Below, piece by piece: positions 28,215 through 38,086 of a stretch of DNA of 64,000 bases. The position numbers and the translations under genes are program-made. Origin of the DNA: Corynebacterium resistens DSM 45100 (GTDB lineage Bacteria > Actinomycetota > Actinomycetes > Mycobacteriales > Mycobacteriaceae); contig NC_015673.1 in NCBI RefSeq assembly GCF_000177535.2, positions 930,001 to 994,000 on the forward strand. The letters run 5' to 3'. The notes beneath the pieces were generated by a model. The model did no database searches, was not told the origin of the DNA, and worked only from the letters and a program-made list of their open reading frames with translations. The first letter of the stretch is position 1. The number at the start of each line of letters is the position of its first letter.

Positions 28215-30527
28215 CTAGATGGTTCGCACCTTCACTTTTGACCCCTTCGGGGCGCGAGTATTTGGCCCTGGTGACTGGCTAATCACGAACCCATTCTTGC
28301 GCCCGTCAATTTCAATCTCAAAACCTTCGTCTTCCAGTCGCTTCTTAGCTTCGGTTCCACTCATTCCAAACACGAGTGGAACGCGACCGGATGACGAAAT
28401 TTCTATGTCCACACTGTCTCCGCGATTGAGCGTTGTGCCTTTTTCCGGATGGGTGCTGATGACCTGGCCGGCTTCGTATTCCTTGTTATCGGACTCGCGG
28501 ATTGTACCGACCTTCAAACCAGCTTCCTTCAGTATGGACTTGGCACGTTCGATATCTATTCCGCGAAGCTCTGGAACTTCAATGGGCGCTGGCCCCTTGC
28601 TCAAGTGGAAGCTCACGGTGGACGATGTTTTGACCTCGGTTCCGGCTGCGGGTTTCACTTCAGCGACCTTGCCCTTAGGGACATTCTCGCTATAGACCTC
28701 TTCACCCATCGTGCCGCGGAGAGTGCGTTCCTTGAGTTTTGCTTGATAACTTGCCGCGTCATCGGTGGGGCCAGGTTCGGGTACGGTTGGCCGACCAAGT
28801 GACACGAGCACCGCAACCTGGCTTCCGCGCGGTGCCCGCTGGTTAAAAGGCGGTTCGGTTCCGATCACGGATTGCCGAGCCACGGAATCTGAGTACGCTT
28901 CTTTCAACTCCGTCGTGAAGCCTGCTTCCTGCACGGTGGCTTGGGCACTGGCTTGATCCATCCCAATGACCTGCGGGATATCTCCGTAGCGACCGCTTGT
29001 GACCCACCAGGCGCCGACAGCCACTGCTGCTACCAACACGAGTAGCAGCACCGACCACACGATTGTCGCGCCGGAGCTTCTGTTCGTTAATTTCTTGCTC
29101 ACTGGTCGGGCAGGTTGCCTTTGGGGTATAGACGCCGCCCTGGCCGAATCGTTTCTCGCTACTGAGTAGGCCCCTGGCTGGCCATAACCTTCGTACGGCG
29201 TGCCCAATCCGGCGGTCATGTTTGGCCCTTGACTGTCACTAGGTGGCTTGTCGTGCACAGGGGAATAACCACTAGGGCCGGAGTAGCCTGATTCGTTTGC
29301 TCCGAGTGCGGGAATGCCTGAGCCCGCGGCTCCCAAAGCAGCCGCCCCATTGCCTGCCGCTCCGAAACCGGCTGGCGTTGAACCACCAGCAGTGGAACCC
29401 ATAGCTCCAGGACCGGCGGGGTTAAACGGACCTACCCGAGTTTCACCTGGATCTTGATAGCCCATAGCGCTACTTGGTGAGTGGGAACCCCATTCCCGGG
29501 TGCCGGTACCCTCTTGCGGTGGGAGGGCGACCGCGCGGGTGGACATCTCCTCGTGATCCCACGACAGCCTTTCGCCAAAGTCGGACCCTTCTAGAGCCCG
29601 CATGACTGCAGAGTGTTGTGGCACGGGCACCACGAAATCGGGCAAAGCTAACCGCTCGACGGTTTTCTCGACCGCTTCAAGGAATGCAGAACCGTTGGGG
29701 AAGCGACGGGAAGGATCACGATGACAGGCTCGAGCGACGAGCATGTCGAGCGGAGCGGGGACCCCTTCGATAATGCGTGAGGGGGAGGGGACATCTTTGT
29801 CCAAGCGCAGCATCGCAGTATCCTCCGGAGAAGTACCCCGGAATGGAAGTTCGCCGGTTAGCAGTTCGTAGAGCAAAATGCCCGCAGAGTAAATATCGCT
29901 GCGTTCATCGAGGTCTTCCCCACGGACTTGCTCGGGGGATAAGTAACCAGCGGTGCCAATGACTTGGCCATTGGGAGCCATAGAGCGCTCATTGGTACGA
30001 ACGCCCGGGAAAGTATCTTGCTGAGTGGTGTTAATAGCGCGGACTAGGCCGAAGTCCGCGAGCTTCACGTTATTCCGAACGGAGCGATCACTAATCAAGA
30101 CGTTATCGGGTTTAATATCCCGGTGAATCATTCCCGAGTCGTGAGCGACTGCAAGCGCAGTCAGCACCGAGCGCATGACGGAAATAGCAGCGTGCGGAGG
30201 CATGGGGCCACGTTCTGCTAACAACTCCCTAAGGGAACCACCCGTTACCAACTCCATCACGAGGAATACATATTCTTCGTCAACACCTTGGTCAAAAACA
30301 TTCACCAACGTTGGATGGTTGAGTTTCGCAACGGCCCGCGCCTCCCGTTCAAAGCGCTTCCGGAATTTCGGTTCCTGTGCTAGTTGTGGGTCCATGACCT
30401 TGACGGCGACTTCCCGGTCGAGTCGTGTGTCCACCGCGGTATATACAGTCGACATGCCACCGCGTGCGATCTGGGCGGCAATACGGTAGCGCCCTTCCAG
30501 CAAATCTCCGGGGTAAAGGTCGGTCAC
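28215..30527 (-). CDS. pknL: Serine/threonine protein kinase PknL with extracellular PASTA repeats
   Basis: The 770-residue protein has an N-terminal kinase domain (about 10-275): G-loop IARGGMSTVYTA, VK lysine, HRD motif MIHRDIKPDNVLI, DFG motif LADFGLV and the GTAGYLSPEQ segment. A Gly/Pro/Ser-rich cytoplasmic linker (about 310-490), one membrane helix (IVWSVLLLVLVAAVAVGAWWV) and about four PASTA repeats to the C-terminus follow. PASTA domains bind muropeptides or lipid II, so the kinase can link wall status to phosphorylation. C. glutamicum PknL (Cg2388) has PASTA repeats, whereas mycobacterial PknL lacks them. Confidence 0.92.
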   Translation of the reverse strand: MTDLYPGDLLEGRYRIAAQIARGGMSTVYTAVDTRLDREVAVKVMDPQLAQEPKFRKRFEREARAVAKLNHPTLVNVFDQGVDEEYVFLVMELVTGGSLRELLAERGPMPPHAAISVMRSVLTALAVAHDSGMIHRDIKPDNVLISDRSVRNNVKLADFGLVRAINTTQQDTFPGVRTNERSMAPNGQVIGTAGYLSPEQVRGEDLDERSDIYSAGILLYELLTGELPFRGTSPEDTAMLRLDKDVPSPSRIIEGVPAPLDMLVARACHRDPSRRFPNGSAFLEAVEKTVERLALPDFVVPVPQHSAVMRALEGSDFGERLSWDHEEMSTRAVALPPQEGTGTREWGSHSPSSAMGYQDPGETRVGPFNPAGPGAMGSTAGGSTPAGFGAAGNGAAALGAAGSGIPALGANESGYSGPSGYSPVHDKPPSDSQGPNMTAGLGTPYEGYGQPGAYSVARNDSARAASIPQRQPARPVSKKLTNRSSGATIVWSVLLLVLVAAVAVGAWWVTSGRYGDIPQVIGMDQASAQATVQEAGFTTELKEAYSDSVARQSVIGTEPPFNQRAPRGSQVAVLVSLGRPTVPEPGPTDDAASYQAKLKERTLRGTMGEEVYSENVPKGKVAEVKPAAGTEVKTSSTVSFHLSKGPAPIEVPELRGIDIERAKSILKEAGLKVGTIRESDNKEYEAGQVISTHPEKGTTLNRGDSVDIEISSSGRVPLVFGMSGTEAKKRLEDEGFEIEIDGRKNGFVISQSPGPNTRAPKGSKVKVRTI

Positions 30528-30738
30528 GATTTATGAATTCCTTAGCAGGGGGTATTTCGAATTAGTGGTTAATTCAAAGGTGGTTCTGGTTATAGGAGAA
30601 CTTAAACAGGAGCCACAACAGCAACGAGTTACTGCTTTAATCCACGTCATTCTACTGTAACCGTTGTTACGGACACTCCAATACCGGCCACGGGTAGCTG
30701 CAATACGTGCGGCTCGGCGTCGGATAGAATCAAACACT

Positions 30739-31152
30739 GTGAGTAGCAAGAGCACACCAAAGTACGCGTCCCAGCACGAGCCAGTGATCCTGGCGGAGAA
30801 AACCGATGGAGTTCCCGCCGGCGAGAAGGTAGTAAGCCTGCCCGAAGCGGCAGAGAGCATGGGCATTGTGGTGACCCGTGTGATGGACATGCTGCGGAAC
30901 AAGCAGTTGGCAGCGGTCACGATCGACGGGGTGCGGTTCATCCCGGAACGCTTTTTTAACGAAAACGGCGAGTTGAACAAGTTCGTTCCGGGCGTCTTGT
31001 CTTTGCTAAGTGACGGGGGATACACCGTTGAGGAGACGATGGACTACCTGTTCACAGCGGATGATTCTCTGCCCGGCCGACCTGTAGACGCCCTCCATGG
31101 GCATCTCGCCCGCGAGGTTATGCGCCGGGCGCAGGCGATGGCGTTGATTTAG
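30739..31152 (+). CDS. Rv2175c-type winged helix DNA-binding protein, likely PknL partner
   Basis: The 137-residue protein has a small HTH segment (KVVSLPEAAESMGIVVTRVMDMLRNKQLAAVTIDGVRFIPERFF) and a helical C-terminus, as in M. tuberculosis Rv2175c, a PknL substrate whose DNA binding is lost on phosphorylation. It is divergent from pknL. GTG 30739 is chosen: a TAGAAT hexamer ends 8 nt before it and no Shine-Dalgarno is present, suggesting a leaderless mRNA. Its last 35 bp overlap the 3' end of mptA on the other strand. The basic N-terminal extension in front of GTG 30739 is not conserved-looking. Confidence 0.82.
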   Translation: MSSKSTPKYASQHEPVILAEKTDGVPAGEKVVSLPEAAESMGIVVTRVMDMLRNKQLAAVTIDGVRFIPERFFNENGELNKFVPGVLSLLSDGGYTVEETMDYLFTADDSLPGRPVDALHGHLAREVMRRAQAMALI

Positions 31153-32713
31153 GAACCGAGGATTCAGGTGAACCGGCGAGTACCTTCCACTCGTCGGTTT
31201 TTTCTTGGGGCAAGCCTGGGCGGTAGCCAAAAGCATTTTGCGCGAGCCACCACACCACAACTGCGCCGAGGATGACCCACCACAGTACGTAAAGCCGGTT
31301 GTTGCCACCACCGTCGAACATGAAGCTGAGCCACATACTAAATACTGCAGTAAGGAAGATGGCACGACGGCGGGTGACCCACAATGCTATGAGAGCCAGG
31401 GGGGCTGCGTAGTACCACGGCAAAGTAACCGTGTTGAATATGCAGGTGACAATGTAGGCAATAGTCATGCCCTTGATGGCTGCACGTTCGTCGGCGCGGA
31501 ATAGCCACCACGACAGAACCAAGCCAATTCCCATCGCCACAGTCGACCACGGCCGGACAGCAGAAACTAAGGAATTGAACGTGATGGAATCGTCTATCCG
31601 CGACAAAATGGGTTCCAAGGTGGAAGCCACGAAGGTAGGAAGCGCTAGGGGATTGATCACCTTGGAATTGCCGGTGAGCTCACCGATCCAACCAGAGGTC
31701 TGACCTGAAAGCACGGTAATTCCCCACACCACACTGACCGTCAAGGCAAGCGAGGCGAGGCCGGTCCACACCAGTGCGACACAGCGGGGAATAGTCTCCC
31801 GCCAAAGCGGCCGGGCGATTGCACCGATTCGGTCCACAGGTAACCGGCCGGCAATTCGACAAACCATGATCCAAACGATGAAAGGCAAGGCTATAAATGC
31901 GGTGGCTTTGAGAGAACCTCCAACGGCCACTAGTGCTACGCCAAGAAAACCGCCGAGAATTGGGCGCAGTTCTAAGGCCGCGACCAATGCAACCAGCACG
32001 AGAGCCATCATGATGTTCTCGTTGTGCATACCACCGACGAGGTGGATCACGCTTAGCGGGTTGAATACCCCCAACCACACGGCAACTTCGGAGCGAACCC
32101 CGCAGTGCGGAGCTACTCGCCAGGCAGCCCAAGCCATGACAAGAACACTGGCTATGGAGAGTGCTTTAAATACCAGTGTGCCAGCGGTGATGTTGTCACC
32201 CGTGATGGTGGTGATAGCTTTGCCCAACCCCAGATGCAAAGGGCCATAAGGGGTGGTGGTGTTACGCCAGTCTGCAGATACCTCGAACAAGAGAGGGCCT
32301 GGATTAGCAGCCGCGCCGTGTTTATAAGCATCGATGCCATCCCTAGCGAGGGTGCCTTGCATCAGGTAGGAATATAGATCTCGGGACATGAGGGGGCCTG
32401 CCAGCGCTAGGGGGGCTATCCATGCCGCTATTGCACTACGAGTCAACGTGGTCCCATGGCGCAAGATATGGCCACCGACCATCGCCCAGCTCGCGGTCAA
32501 CAGCAAGATCCCGATCCACAGCAGAATCACGAAAACACCGGACAGGTGACCGAAAGTAAGTACATCTAGTCCCAGCGCCTGCATTATGCCGCCACGGGCG
32601 CGGATGGCCCCGACGGCGTGCGAGCATACGGTCATGATGATCGAGCCGATGAGCCCGATCTTCACTGCCGTTGCATAAGACGCAAGCCGAAGTTTGTCTG
32701 CCAGTCGATTCAT
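31118..32713 (-). CDS. mptA: Alpha-(1->6)-mannopyranosyltransferase MptA (GT-C)
   Basis: The 531-residue polytopic membrane protein has 12 or more predicted helices. Family GT-C enzymes use polyprenyl-phosphate mannose on the outer face. The first loop contains AGPLMSRDLYSYLMQGTLARDGIDAYKHG, with an acidic motif typical of the GT-C active site. MptA extends the mannan backbone of lipomannan and LAM. Position next to idsA, pknL and the Rv2175c homologue matches C. glutamicum Cg2385. It is the last gene of an idsA-crtI-mptA run. Confidence 0.88.
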   Translation of the reverse strand: MNRLADKLRLASYATAVKIGLIGSIIMTVCSHAVGAIRARGGIMQALGLDVLTFGHLSGVFVILLWIGILLLTASWAMVGGHILRHGTTLTRSAIAAWIAPLALAGPLMSRDLYSYLMQGTLARDGIDAYKHGAAANPGPLLFEVSADWRNTTTPYGPLHLGLGKAITTITGDNITAGTLVFKALSIASVLVMAWAAWRVAPHCGVRSEVAVWLGVFNPLSVIHLVGGMHNENIMMALVLVALVAALELRPILGGFLGVALVAVGGSLKATAFIALPFIVWIMVCRIAGRLPVDRIGAIARPLWRETIPRCVALVWTGLASLALTVSVVWGITVLSGQTSGWIGELTGNSKVINPLALPTFVASTLEPILSRIDDSITFNSLVSAVRPWSTVAMGIGLVLSWWLFRADERAAIKGMTIAYIVTCIFNTVTLPWYYAAPLALIALWVTRRRAIFLTAVFSMWLSFMFDGGGNNRLYVLWWVILGAVVVWWLAQNAFGYRPGLPQEKTDEWKVLAGSPESSVPKSTPSPAPGA

Positions 32714-32728
32714 TACTTGTATTGTCGC

Positions 32729-34414
32729 CTATCGAACCCCGCCGCCGGTAATCCGCCGCGCGGCTAAAGCCCCGGACAAAATTACAGTGGGCACTCCCAC
32801 ACCAGGCGTGGTGCCCGTGCCCGCCAAGACGAGGTTGTTAATACCGAACGCAGACCGGTTCCGTGGCCGAAACGGTCCAGTTTGCGTGAACGTGTGCGAT
32901 AGGGAAAACGGAGTACCCGCCGCGTAGCCGTGTTCTGTGAACCAGGTTTGCGGTGTGTCTACTCGGGCAATAGAAAGCGAATCCACTAGGCCCGAGAACC
33001 CACGCTGCTGCAAAACGCTCAAAACTTCCTGCACATAGGGCTCGGTGATGCTTGCCCAACGCTGCGTACCGCGCTGCAGATTTGGTGCCGGTGCCAGAAT
33101 ACTGATGGGCTCAAATTGTTCTGTAGGGCCGAACCGTCGCGATGGGCTGCTGACTGCAGGACGGGTCACCAACAGCGAAGGATCACTCATCATCTCCCCG
33201 CGCCCCACGAGCTCGTGGAATGTCTCATCCCACTTCTCCCCGAAGCAAATGGTGTGGTGCCGTTGGCTCGGCCATGACTCGGTGATATCGCGGGGGATTG
33301 AGCCATGTATGACAACTGCGGAAGGGGACCAGTTGTATTTCAGCAATCGGGTCCGGGGCTGCAGTGGCCGATCCAGCAGCTCTGCGGTGACAGAGAGGTC
33401 CGCCGTGGAAATAACTACGTCAGGCGTGAATTCCTCGCCTTGTTCAGTCCGAATCGAACGAATATCACCGTCTGCAATGTCTACGTCAACGACTGGATCG
33501 CCAAGTAGGATTCGCACACCGGCATCTCGCGCCGCCACCGCCATAGCTTCCGCCACTTCGCCAATATTGTCCTGCGGATAGAACACCCCCATGGTGGAAT
33601 CCATGTGCGAGATCACTGCATACACTGCGCGTGCTTGTTTCGGCGCAGTCCCAGCATACAGCGCTTGAAACGTGAACAGCTTCTCAAGTTCGCTATCGCC
33701 GAGGTGCTTGTGGGCTACTGACTGTAGGCTTCCAAAAGCGCCAATTGCCGCTAGGTGGCCTAAATCCGACGCCGCGGCGGGCGTGGAAACCAAATCCAAT
33801 GGGCCATCGAAATCCGCAGCGAGGAAATTATCGTAGGCAGCGGAAAACACTTCCCGCGCCCACGCGCGATGCTGGCTATAGCCAGAGATCAAGCGCTCGC
33901 ACTCCGCTGGAGAGCTCGCGCCGAATTTTGTAGTGGCGAAGCGGGCGATTTCGGCGCGCATCGCGTCGGCGTCGGAATGAAGATCCAAGTGCCTACCCGA
34001 AGTGAAAAGGCCACGATAGGCTGGCTGCAGGCGGCGGAACTGCAGACCGACATCTGCTGGGGTGCGCCCTACAGCAGCGAGTGCCGAGACGACTAACTGA
34101 GGCATGGTGAAAACCGTGGCACCGGTATCGGCGCGGAACTCACCATGCGCGCTGGTCAGCGTTTCAGTGGCGCAGCGCCCACCTACGTGCGAAGCAGCTT
34201 CAATTACTGTTACTGTGCGTCCGGCTCCCCGCAGCCGCAATGCAGCGGAAAGCCCAGCTAGACCGGCGCCGATGATGACGACATTGTTGCTGCCGCCCGC
34301 CTGGGAACGCACTAATTTTCGACGGGTGGGCAAGGTTAGGGGAATTGCTGGGTTGGGAAGATTGAGGTGGCGTCGCGGGCGTAGCTGGGCGGAATCAGTG
34401 GGACGGGTATTCAT
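32729..34414 (-). CDS. crtI: Phytoene desaturase-like FAD oxidoreductase (CrtI family)
   Basis: The 561-residue protein has an N-terminal dinucleotide fold (VVIIGAGLAGLSAALRLRGAG, about 45-65) followed by GGRCATETL, and the C-terminal FAD segment LVLAGTGTTPGVGVPTVILSGALAARRI typical of CrtI-type carotenoid desaturases. It lies 40 bp after idsA, which makes the prenyl diphosphate precursor, and 15 bp before mptA. No phytoene synthase (crtB) is in this window. A desaturase or an isoprenoid/carotenoid-modifying relative are both possible. Confidence 0.8.
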   Translation of the reverse strand: MNTRPTDSAQLRPRRHLNLPNPAIPLTLPTRRKLVRSQAGGSNNVVIIGAGLAGLSAALRLRGAGRTVTVIEAASHVGGRCATETLTSAHGEFRADTGATVFTMPQLVVSALAAVGRTPADVGLQFRRLQPAYRGLFTSGRHLDLHSDADAMRAEIARFATTKFGASSPAECERLISGYSQHRAWAREVFSAAYDNFLAADFDGPLDLVSTPAAASDLGHLAAIGAFGSLQSVAHKHLGDSELEKLFTFQALYAGTAPKQARAVYAVISHMDSTMGVFYPQDNIGEVAEAMAVAARDAGVRILLGDPVVDVDIADGDIRSIRTEQGEEFTPDVVISTADLSVTAELLDRPLQPRTRLLKYNWSPSAVVIHGSIPRDITESWPSQRHHTICFGEKWDETFHELVGRGEMMSDPSLLVTRPAVSSPSRRFGPTEQFEPISILAPAPNLQRGTQRWASITEPYVQEVLSVLQQRGFSGLVDSLSIARVDTPQTWFTEHGYAAGTPFSLSHTFTQTGPFRPRNRSAFGINNLVLAGTGTTPGVGVPTVILSGALAARRITGGGVR

Positions 34415-34454
34415 GGGTCAAACCTGCCTGAATGGAGCTGAAACGGGGAGGGGC

Positions 34455-35624
34455 CTAGCGTGAACGCTCGGTGAGCCGGCGAGCATAATTCTCTAATTCT
34501 TCGGTGAGTTCCTTGCTTAGCCCAGCTTCATGAATGTGGGCGATAGCTCGTTCGGACTTCTGCGTGATAAGTGTTTCAATGTGCGCGGCAGCACCGCTAT
34601 CACGAATGATGGACCGGAGTTCATCCACGTCAGCTTCGTCAGTAACATTGCCCAAGCCTTCGCGAAGTTGGGTGGCTTGTGCTTCTGTTCCCATTTCCAG
34701 CGCCGAGTCAATGAGAACTGTGCGTTTACCCGTTCGAAGATCGTCGCCACTGGGTTTGCCCGTCACGGCAGGGTCGCCGAAAACACCCAGTTGGTCATCT
34801 CGCAATTGGAATGCCACACCGATATCTTCGCCGATGGTGCGCAAAAACTCGATTAATTCCTCTGAAGCTCCCGCCAACGCGGCACCCACATGCAAGGGGC
34901 GTGCCACGGTGTAACTAGCGGTCTTGTACTTGATCACATCCCAAGCGTGATCCACGTTTTCTGTGCCGCTGGCTTCCACAGCGATATCTAAGATCTGTCC
35001 ACCGATGACTTCGGTCCGCATGGCGCGCCATGCGTGACGGCACTGATGCAGCCGTTGGGTGCTGAGCCCTGAATCCAGCAATAGATCATCTGCCCATGCC
35101 AGTGCCAAGTCCCCGATAAGAATGGCCTGGCTAATGCCGTAGTGCTCGGAGCTTCCCAACCACTTGCGGTCGCGGTGATGCCTTTCGAATTCCCGGTGCA
35201 CAGTGGGGTGGCCGCGCCGGGTATCGGATTGGTCCACAATATCGTCGTGAATGAGGGCGCAGGCCTGAATGAACTCAAAGGCGCTGATGGCAGAAAGGAA
35301 GCCGTTCGCGAGTTCGGTCGGTTCTTCCTGGCTTCTCGAGGAAGCCTTTGCTGTGCTGGTACCGCTAGATTCTAAGCCGGCGCGGATGCCTGCCCAAGCA
35401 AAAGTAGGGCGTACTCGCTTGCCACCTCCCACGATGAAATCACCCATTACCTCTATGGCCTGAGTAAACAGGGGGTTGATTCCCCAGAATTCCTGCAGTG
35501 AAGCGGAAAGGTATTGGTTAAGGCGATGATTAACTGCGGCGGGAACAGCGCTCAACGGGGCATGCAGTGCCCAATCCTGTGGCGCAGAGAAGGAAAATGA
35601 AGAAGCATTGCCCTGGGTATCCAT
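34455..35624 (-). CDS. idsA: Geranylgeranyl/polyprenyl diphosphate synthase
   Basis: The 389-residue trans-isoprenyl diphosphate synthase has the first aspartate-rich motif in LIHDDIVDQSD and the second in FQLRDDQLGVFGD, plus GGGKRVRPTF near the N-terminus. It makes all-trans prenyl diphosphates (GGPP-type) for menaquinone and carotenoid synthesis. C. glutamicum idsA (Cg2384) is next to metF, as here. It heads a minus-strand operon with crtI and mptA and is divergent from metF with 69 bp between them. Confidence 0.9.
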   Translation of the reverse strand: MDTQGNASSFSFSAPQDWALHAPLSAVPAAVNHRLNQYLSASLQEFWGINPLFTQAIEVMGDFIVGGGKRVRPTFAWAGIRAGLESSGTSTAKASSRSQEEPTELANGFLSAISAFEFIQACALIHDDIVDQSDTRRGHPTVHREFERHHRDRKWLGSSEHYGISQAILIGDLALAWADDLLLDSGLSTQRLHQCRHAWRAMRTEVIGGQILDIAVEASGTENVDHAWDVIKYKTASYTVARPLHVGAALAGASEELIEFLRTIGEDIGVAFQLRDDQLGVFGDPAVTGKPSGDDLRTGKRTVLIDSALEMGTEAQATQLREGLGNVTDEADVDELRSIIRDSGAAAHIETLITQKSERAIAHIHEAGLSKELTEELENYARRLTERSR

Positions 35625-35693
35625 AGTTACCCAGTGTAGAGCCTATTCGCCGAGTCAAGGCCATCGACAAAGTAGACAGGTTAGTATGTTTTC

Positions 35694-36662
35694 ATGTCTG
35701 CTATTAATCGCCAGGTTGCCGTCTCTTCTTCTCTAAATCTTACGACGCCGGGGAGGGTCCCTTTTTCGGTTGAATTCATGCCCCCGCGGGATGATGCAGC
35801 CGAAACCCGTCTGTGGAATGCTGCCGAAGCGTTCCATGACCTCGGAGTTAGTTTCGTATCGGTTACCTACGGCGCGGGTGGGTCCACCCGAGCTCGTACC
35901 CTCCGGGTGGCGGAAAAACTTGCTACCAAGCCTTTGACCACTCTGGTTCATATGACATTGGTGCAGCACACTGTGGAGGAGTTGCAAGACATTCTGCGAA
36001 GTTACGCTGAATTGGGGCTAACGAATCTACTGGCCCTGCGGGGAGATCCGCCAGGTGACGTCAACGCGGAATGGATTCCCACTGAGGGCGGGTTGGAGTA
36101 TGCACACGAACTCATTGACCTTGTGAGAGCGATGCCGGAGTGCGAGCACTTCGATATTGGAATTGCAAGTTTCCCTGAAGGACACTTCCGTGCCGGAGGA
36201 CTGGAAAACGATACCAAGTACACTCTGCAAAAGTTGCGGGCTGGCGCGGAGTATTCCATTACTCAAATGTTCTTCGATGTCGACCACTATTTGAGATTGC
36301 GGGATCGACTGGCGAAGGCTGACCCAGAGCACGGCTCGAAGCCAATCATTCCGGGGCTGATGCCGATAACGAGTTTGCGGTCAGTGCGGCGTCAAATGGA
36401 ATTGGCGGGAGCCAGCTTGCCTAAGGCCCTGGAAAAGAAGCTATTGAATGCGGCGGCCGGCGATGAAGAGAAGAATCGGGCGGCGATTCGTGAGGTCGGG
36501 ATTGAAGTAACGACAGAGATGGCTGAGCGCTTGATTGCGGAAGGCGCTCCTGATTTGCACTTCATGACGATGAATAACGTTCGCGCAACGCAGGAAGTGC
36601 TTCATAACTTGGGTATGGCGCCGGCTTGGGGGCCAGGGCTGGGGCACGACATGGTTCGGTAG
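35694..36662 (+). CDS. metF: 5,10-methylenetetrahydrofolate reductase
   Basis: The 322-residue flavoenzyme reduces methylene-THF to methyl-THF for methionine synthesis. The TIM-barrel family motifs are present: VEFMPPRDD near the N-terminus, VTYGAGGSTRARTL, LALRGDPPGD and ITQMFFDVDHYLRL. It is a single gene, divergent from idsA. Confidence 0.94.
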   Translation: MSAINRQVAVSSSLNLTTPGRVPFSVEFMPPRDDAAETRLWNAAEAFHDLGVSFVSVTYGAGGSTRARTLRVAEKLATKPLTTLVHMTLVQHTVEELQDILRSYAELGLTNLLALRGDPPGDVNAEWIPTEGGLEYAHELIDLVRAMPECEHFDIGIASFPEGHFRAGGLENDTKYTLQKLRAGAEYSITQMFFDVDHYLRLRDRLAKADPEHGSKPIIPGLMPITSLRSVRRQMELAGASLPKALEKKLLNAAAGDEEKNRAAIREVGIEVTTEMAERLIAEGAPDLHFMTMNNVRATQEVLHNLGMAPAWGPGLGHDMVR

Positions 36663-36763
36663 CTGTAACTTCGCTTTCGTACCGGGATGCGCCTCCGAGG
36701 TTGAGAGTTGAGGTTAGCGGCTGGGGTTGTGTGATTGTTTGTGAGAGGCTGTGTGGTTGTGTG

Positions 36764-37393
36764 TTAGCTGCCCTCGCCGGTGTCTCGGTGCCATTGGAGG
36801 ATCCCAAAGGGTCGAGGATCAGCTGTGAAAGCAAAATTCCTCAGGACGTCGGTGAATCCGAAACTCCGGTAGAGCTGCCACGCTGAATTGTTCTCATGGG
36901 GGACTTCTGGGGTAGAAAGCATGACGGTGTTGTTCGGGAGTCGGTGGAGCACATCTCGCAGGAGGTCTTTGCCGAGCCCGGAACCTTGGAATGCTGGGTC
37001 AACATGTATCTCGGCTAGCTCGGCGTAGCCATTGAGTGTGTGCTTTGCCTCATCAACCGGGAGCCCGGATTCCAGCAACCCTCGAAACACTTGGGAATAC
37101 CACCAAGAGCGCGAGTCGCCGGTGAAACCGTATGCAACCCCAACAATTTGTTGGTCGTGGTCAAGCAGGTTGGGGGAGGAACTTGATGGGTGCCGTAATG
37201 CTACCGCGCTTGTGAATCCTGGGTTGCGAACCGAATTGCTCCAGAGTTGGGTTCTCTGGGTACGAGTGGATTCGGAGTATGCCATTGCGCGCAAATGAAT
37301 TGTGATGAGCTCATCAAGTCGAGAGTGAAACTCGTTCGGGGTGGTGGCAACCACTGAATAGGTCATGTCGTGGGCGCGAGGGGAGCGGGGCAT
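36764..37393 (-). CDS. GNAT-family N-acetyltransferase
   Basis: The 209-residue protein has the acetyl-CoA motif in VDPAFQGSGLGKDLLRDVL (Q/R-x-x-G-x-G/A) and the following NNSAWQLYRSFGFTDV segment. The substrate is unknown. The start may be ATG 37393 or the internal ATG at 37366 (MTYSVV). It is convergent with metF. Confidence 0.85.
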   Translation of the reverse strand: MPRSPRAHDMTYSVVATTPNEFHSRLDELITIHLRAMAYSESTRTQRTQLWSNSVRNPGFTSAVALRHPSSSSPNLLDHDQQIVGVAYGFTGDSRSWWYSQVFRGLLESGLPVDEAKHTLNGYAELAEIHVDPAFQGSGLGKDLLRDVLHRLPNNTVMLSTPEVPHENNSAWQLYRSFGFTDVLRNFAFTADPRPFGILQWHRDTGEGS

Positions 37394-37657
37394 GCCTTTT
37401 AGTGTGCCATTAACCGATTATGGGGTGGAGGCTTTGCTTCGAAAACTATTAACTGGCGCGCTGAGTCTAATCTTGGGAGGGAACTAAAGTCGAGCGTGTG
37501 TTCGAATATTGCTAGGTGTGTCAGTGGGTTGTCGCAGGCTGTACATACCTTGATCGTATAAACGAAACGTCGCTTAGTGAGTGTGCAGGAACTGAAAGAC
37601 TAACGATCCGCAGCTGAATGACTTTGTGGATTAGGTAGAAAGAAAAGGTGGAAGACA

Positions 37658-38086
37658 ATGTCAATGCAATTGAGTTCGCGTTCAACGGTTAGCCGCATCA
37701 CTGGTCGCAAGGTGGTGAGTGCGCGCAGTTTCGTCGACGATGCGGAAAGGCAGTTGGAGAAATCGCGACTAGCGGGGCGGGTGGATGATCAAGTTGTTTT
37801 CGCGTATCGAGCAGCTCTTAGGGCTGCGGGTGCCCTTGTTCAAACGTCGATGCGCGGGCGCAAGCGGTCTCCGCGCGGAAGTGCGTGGGAGAAGCTGCGA
37901 GCTTTGCGGCCAGAGCTTAGGGACTGGATAGTGATCTTCGAAGGGCATGCGAGGTTGGCTAGCCGGGCAGCAATCGGTTTGGAATCTGGAATGGCCCCTA
38001 GCTCAGCACAAAAGATCTATGACGATGCCGCACGTTTTGTGGATTTTGTCCGTGCGGAAACCGGCTACCTGCCCAATGTGGCATGA
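37658..38086 (+). CDS. SAV_6107-type HEPN domain protein
   Basis: The 142-residue helical basic protein (SARSFVDDAERQLEKSRLAGRVDDQVVFAYRAALRAAGALVQ) matches the actinobacterial SAV_6107 HEPN family found just upstream of DUF3040 and mraZ. Its role is unknown; HEPN domains often bind nucleotides or cut RNA, but no R-x4-6-H catalytic pair is evident. A good AAGGTGG precedes the ATG. Confidence 0.8.
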   Translation: MSMQLSSRSTVSRITGRKVVSARSFVDDAERQLEKSRLAGRVDDQVVFAYRAALRAAGALVQTSMRGRKRSPRGSAWEKLRALRPELRDWIVIFEGHARLASRAAIGLESGMAPSSAQKIYDDAARFVDFVRAETGYLPNVA

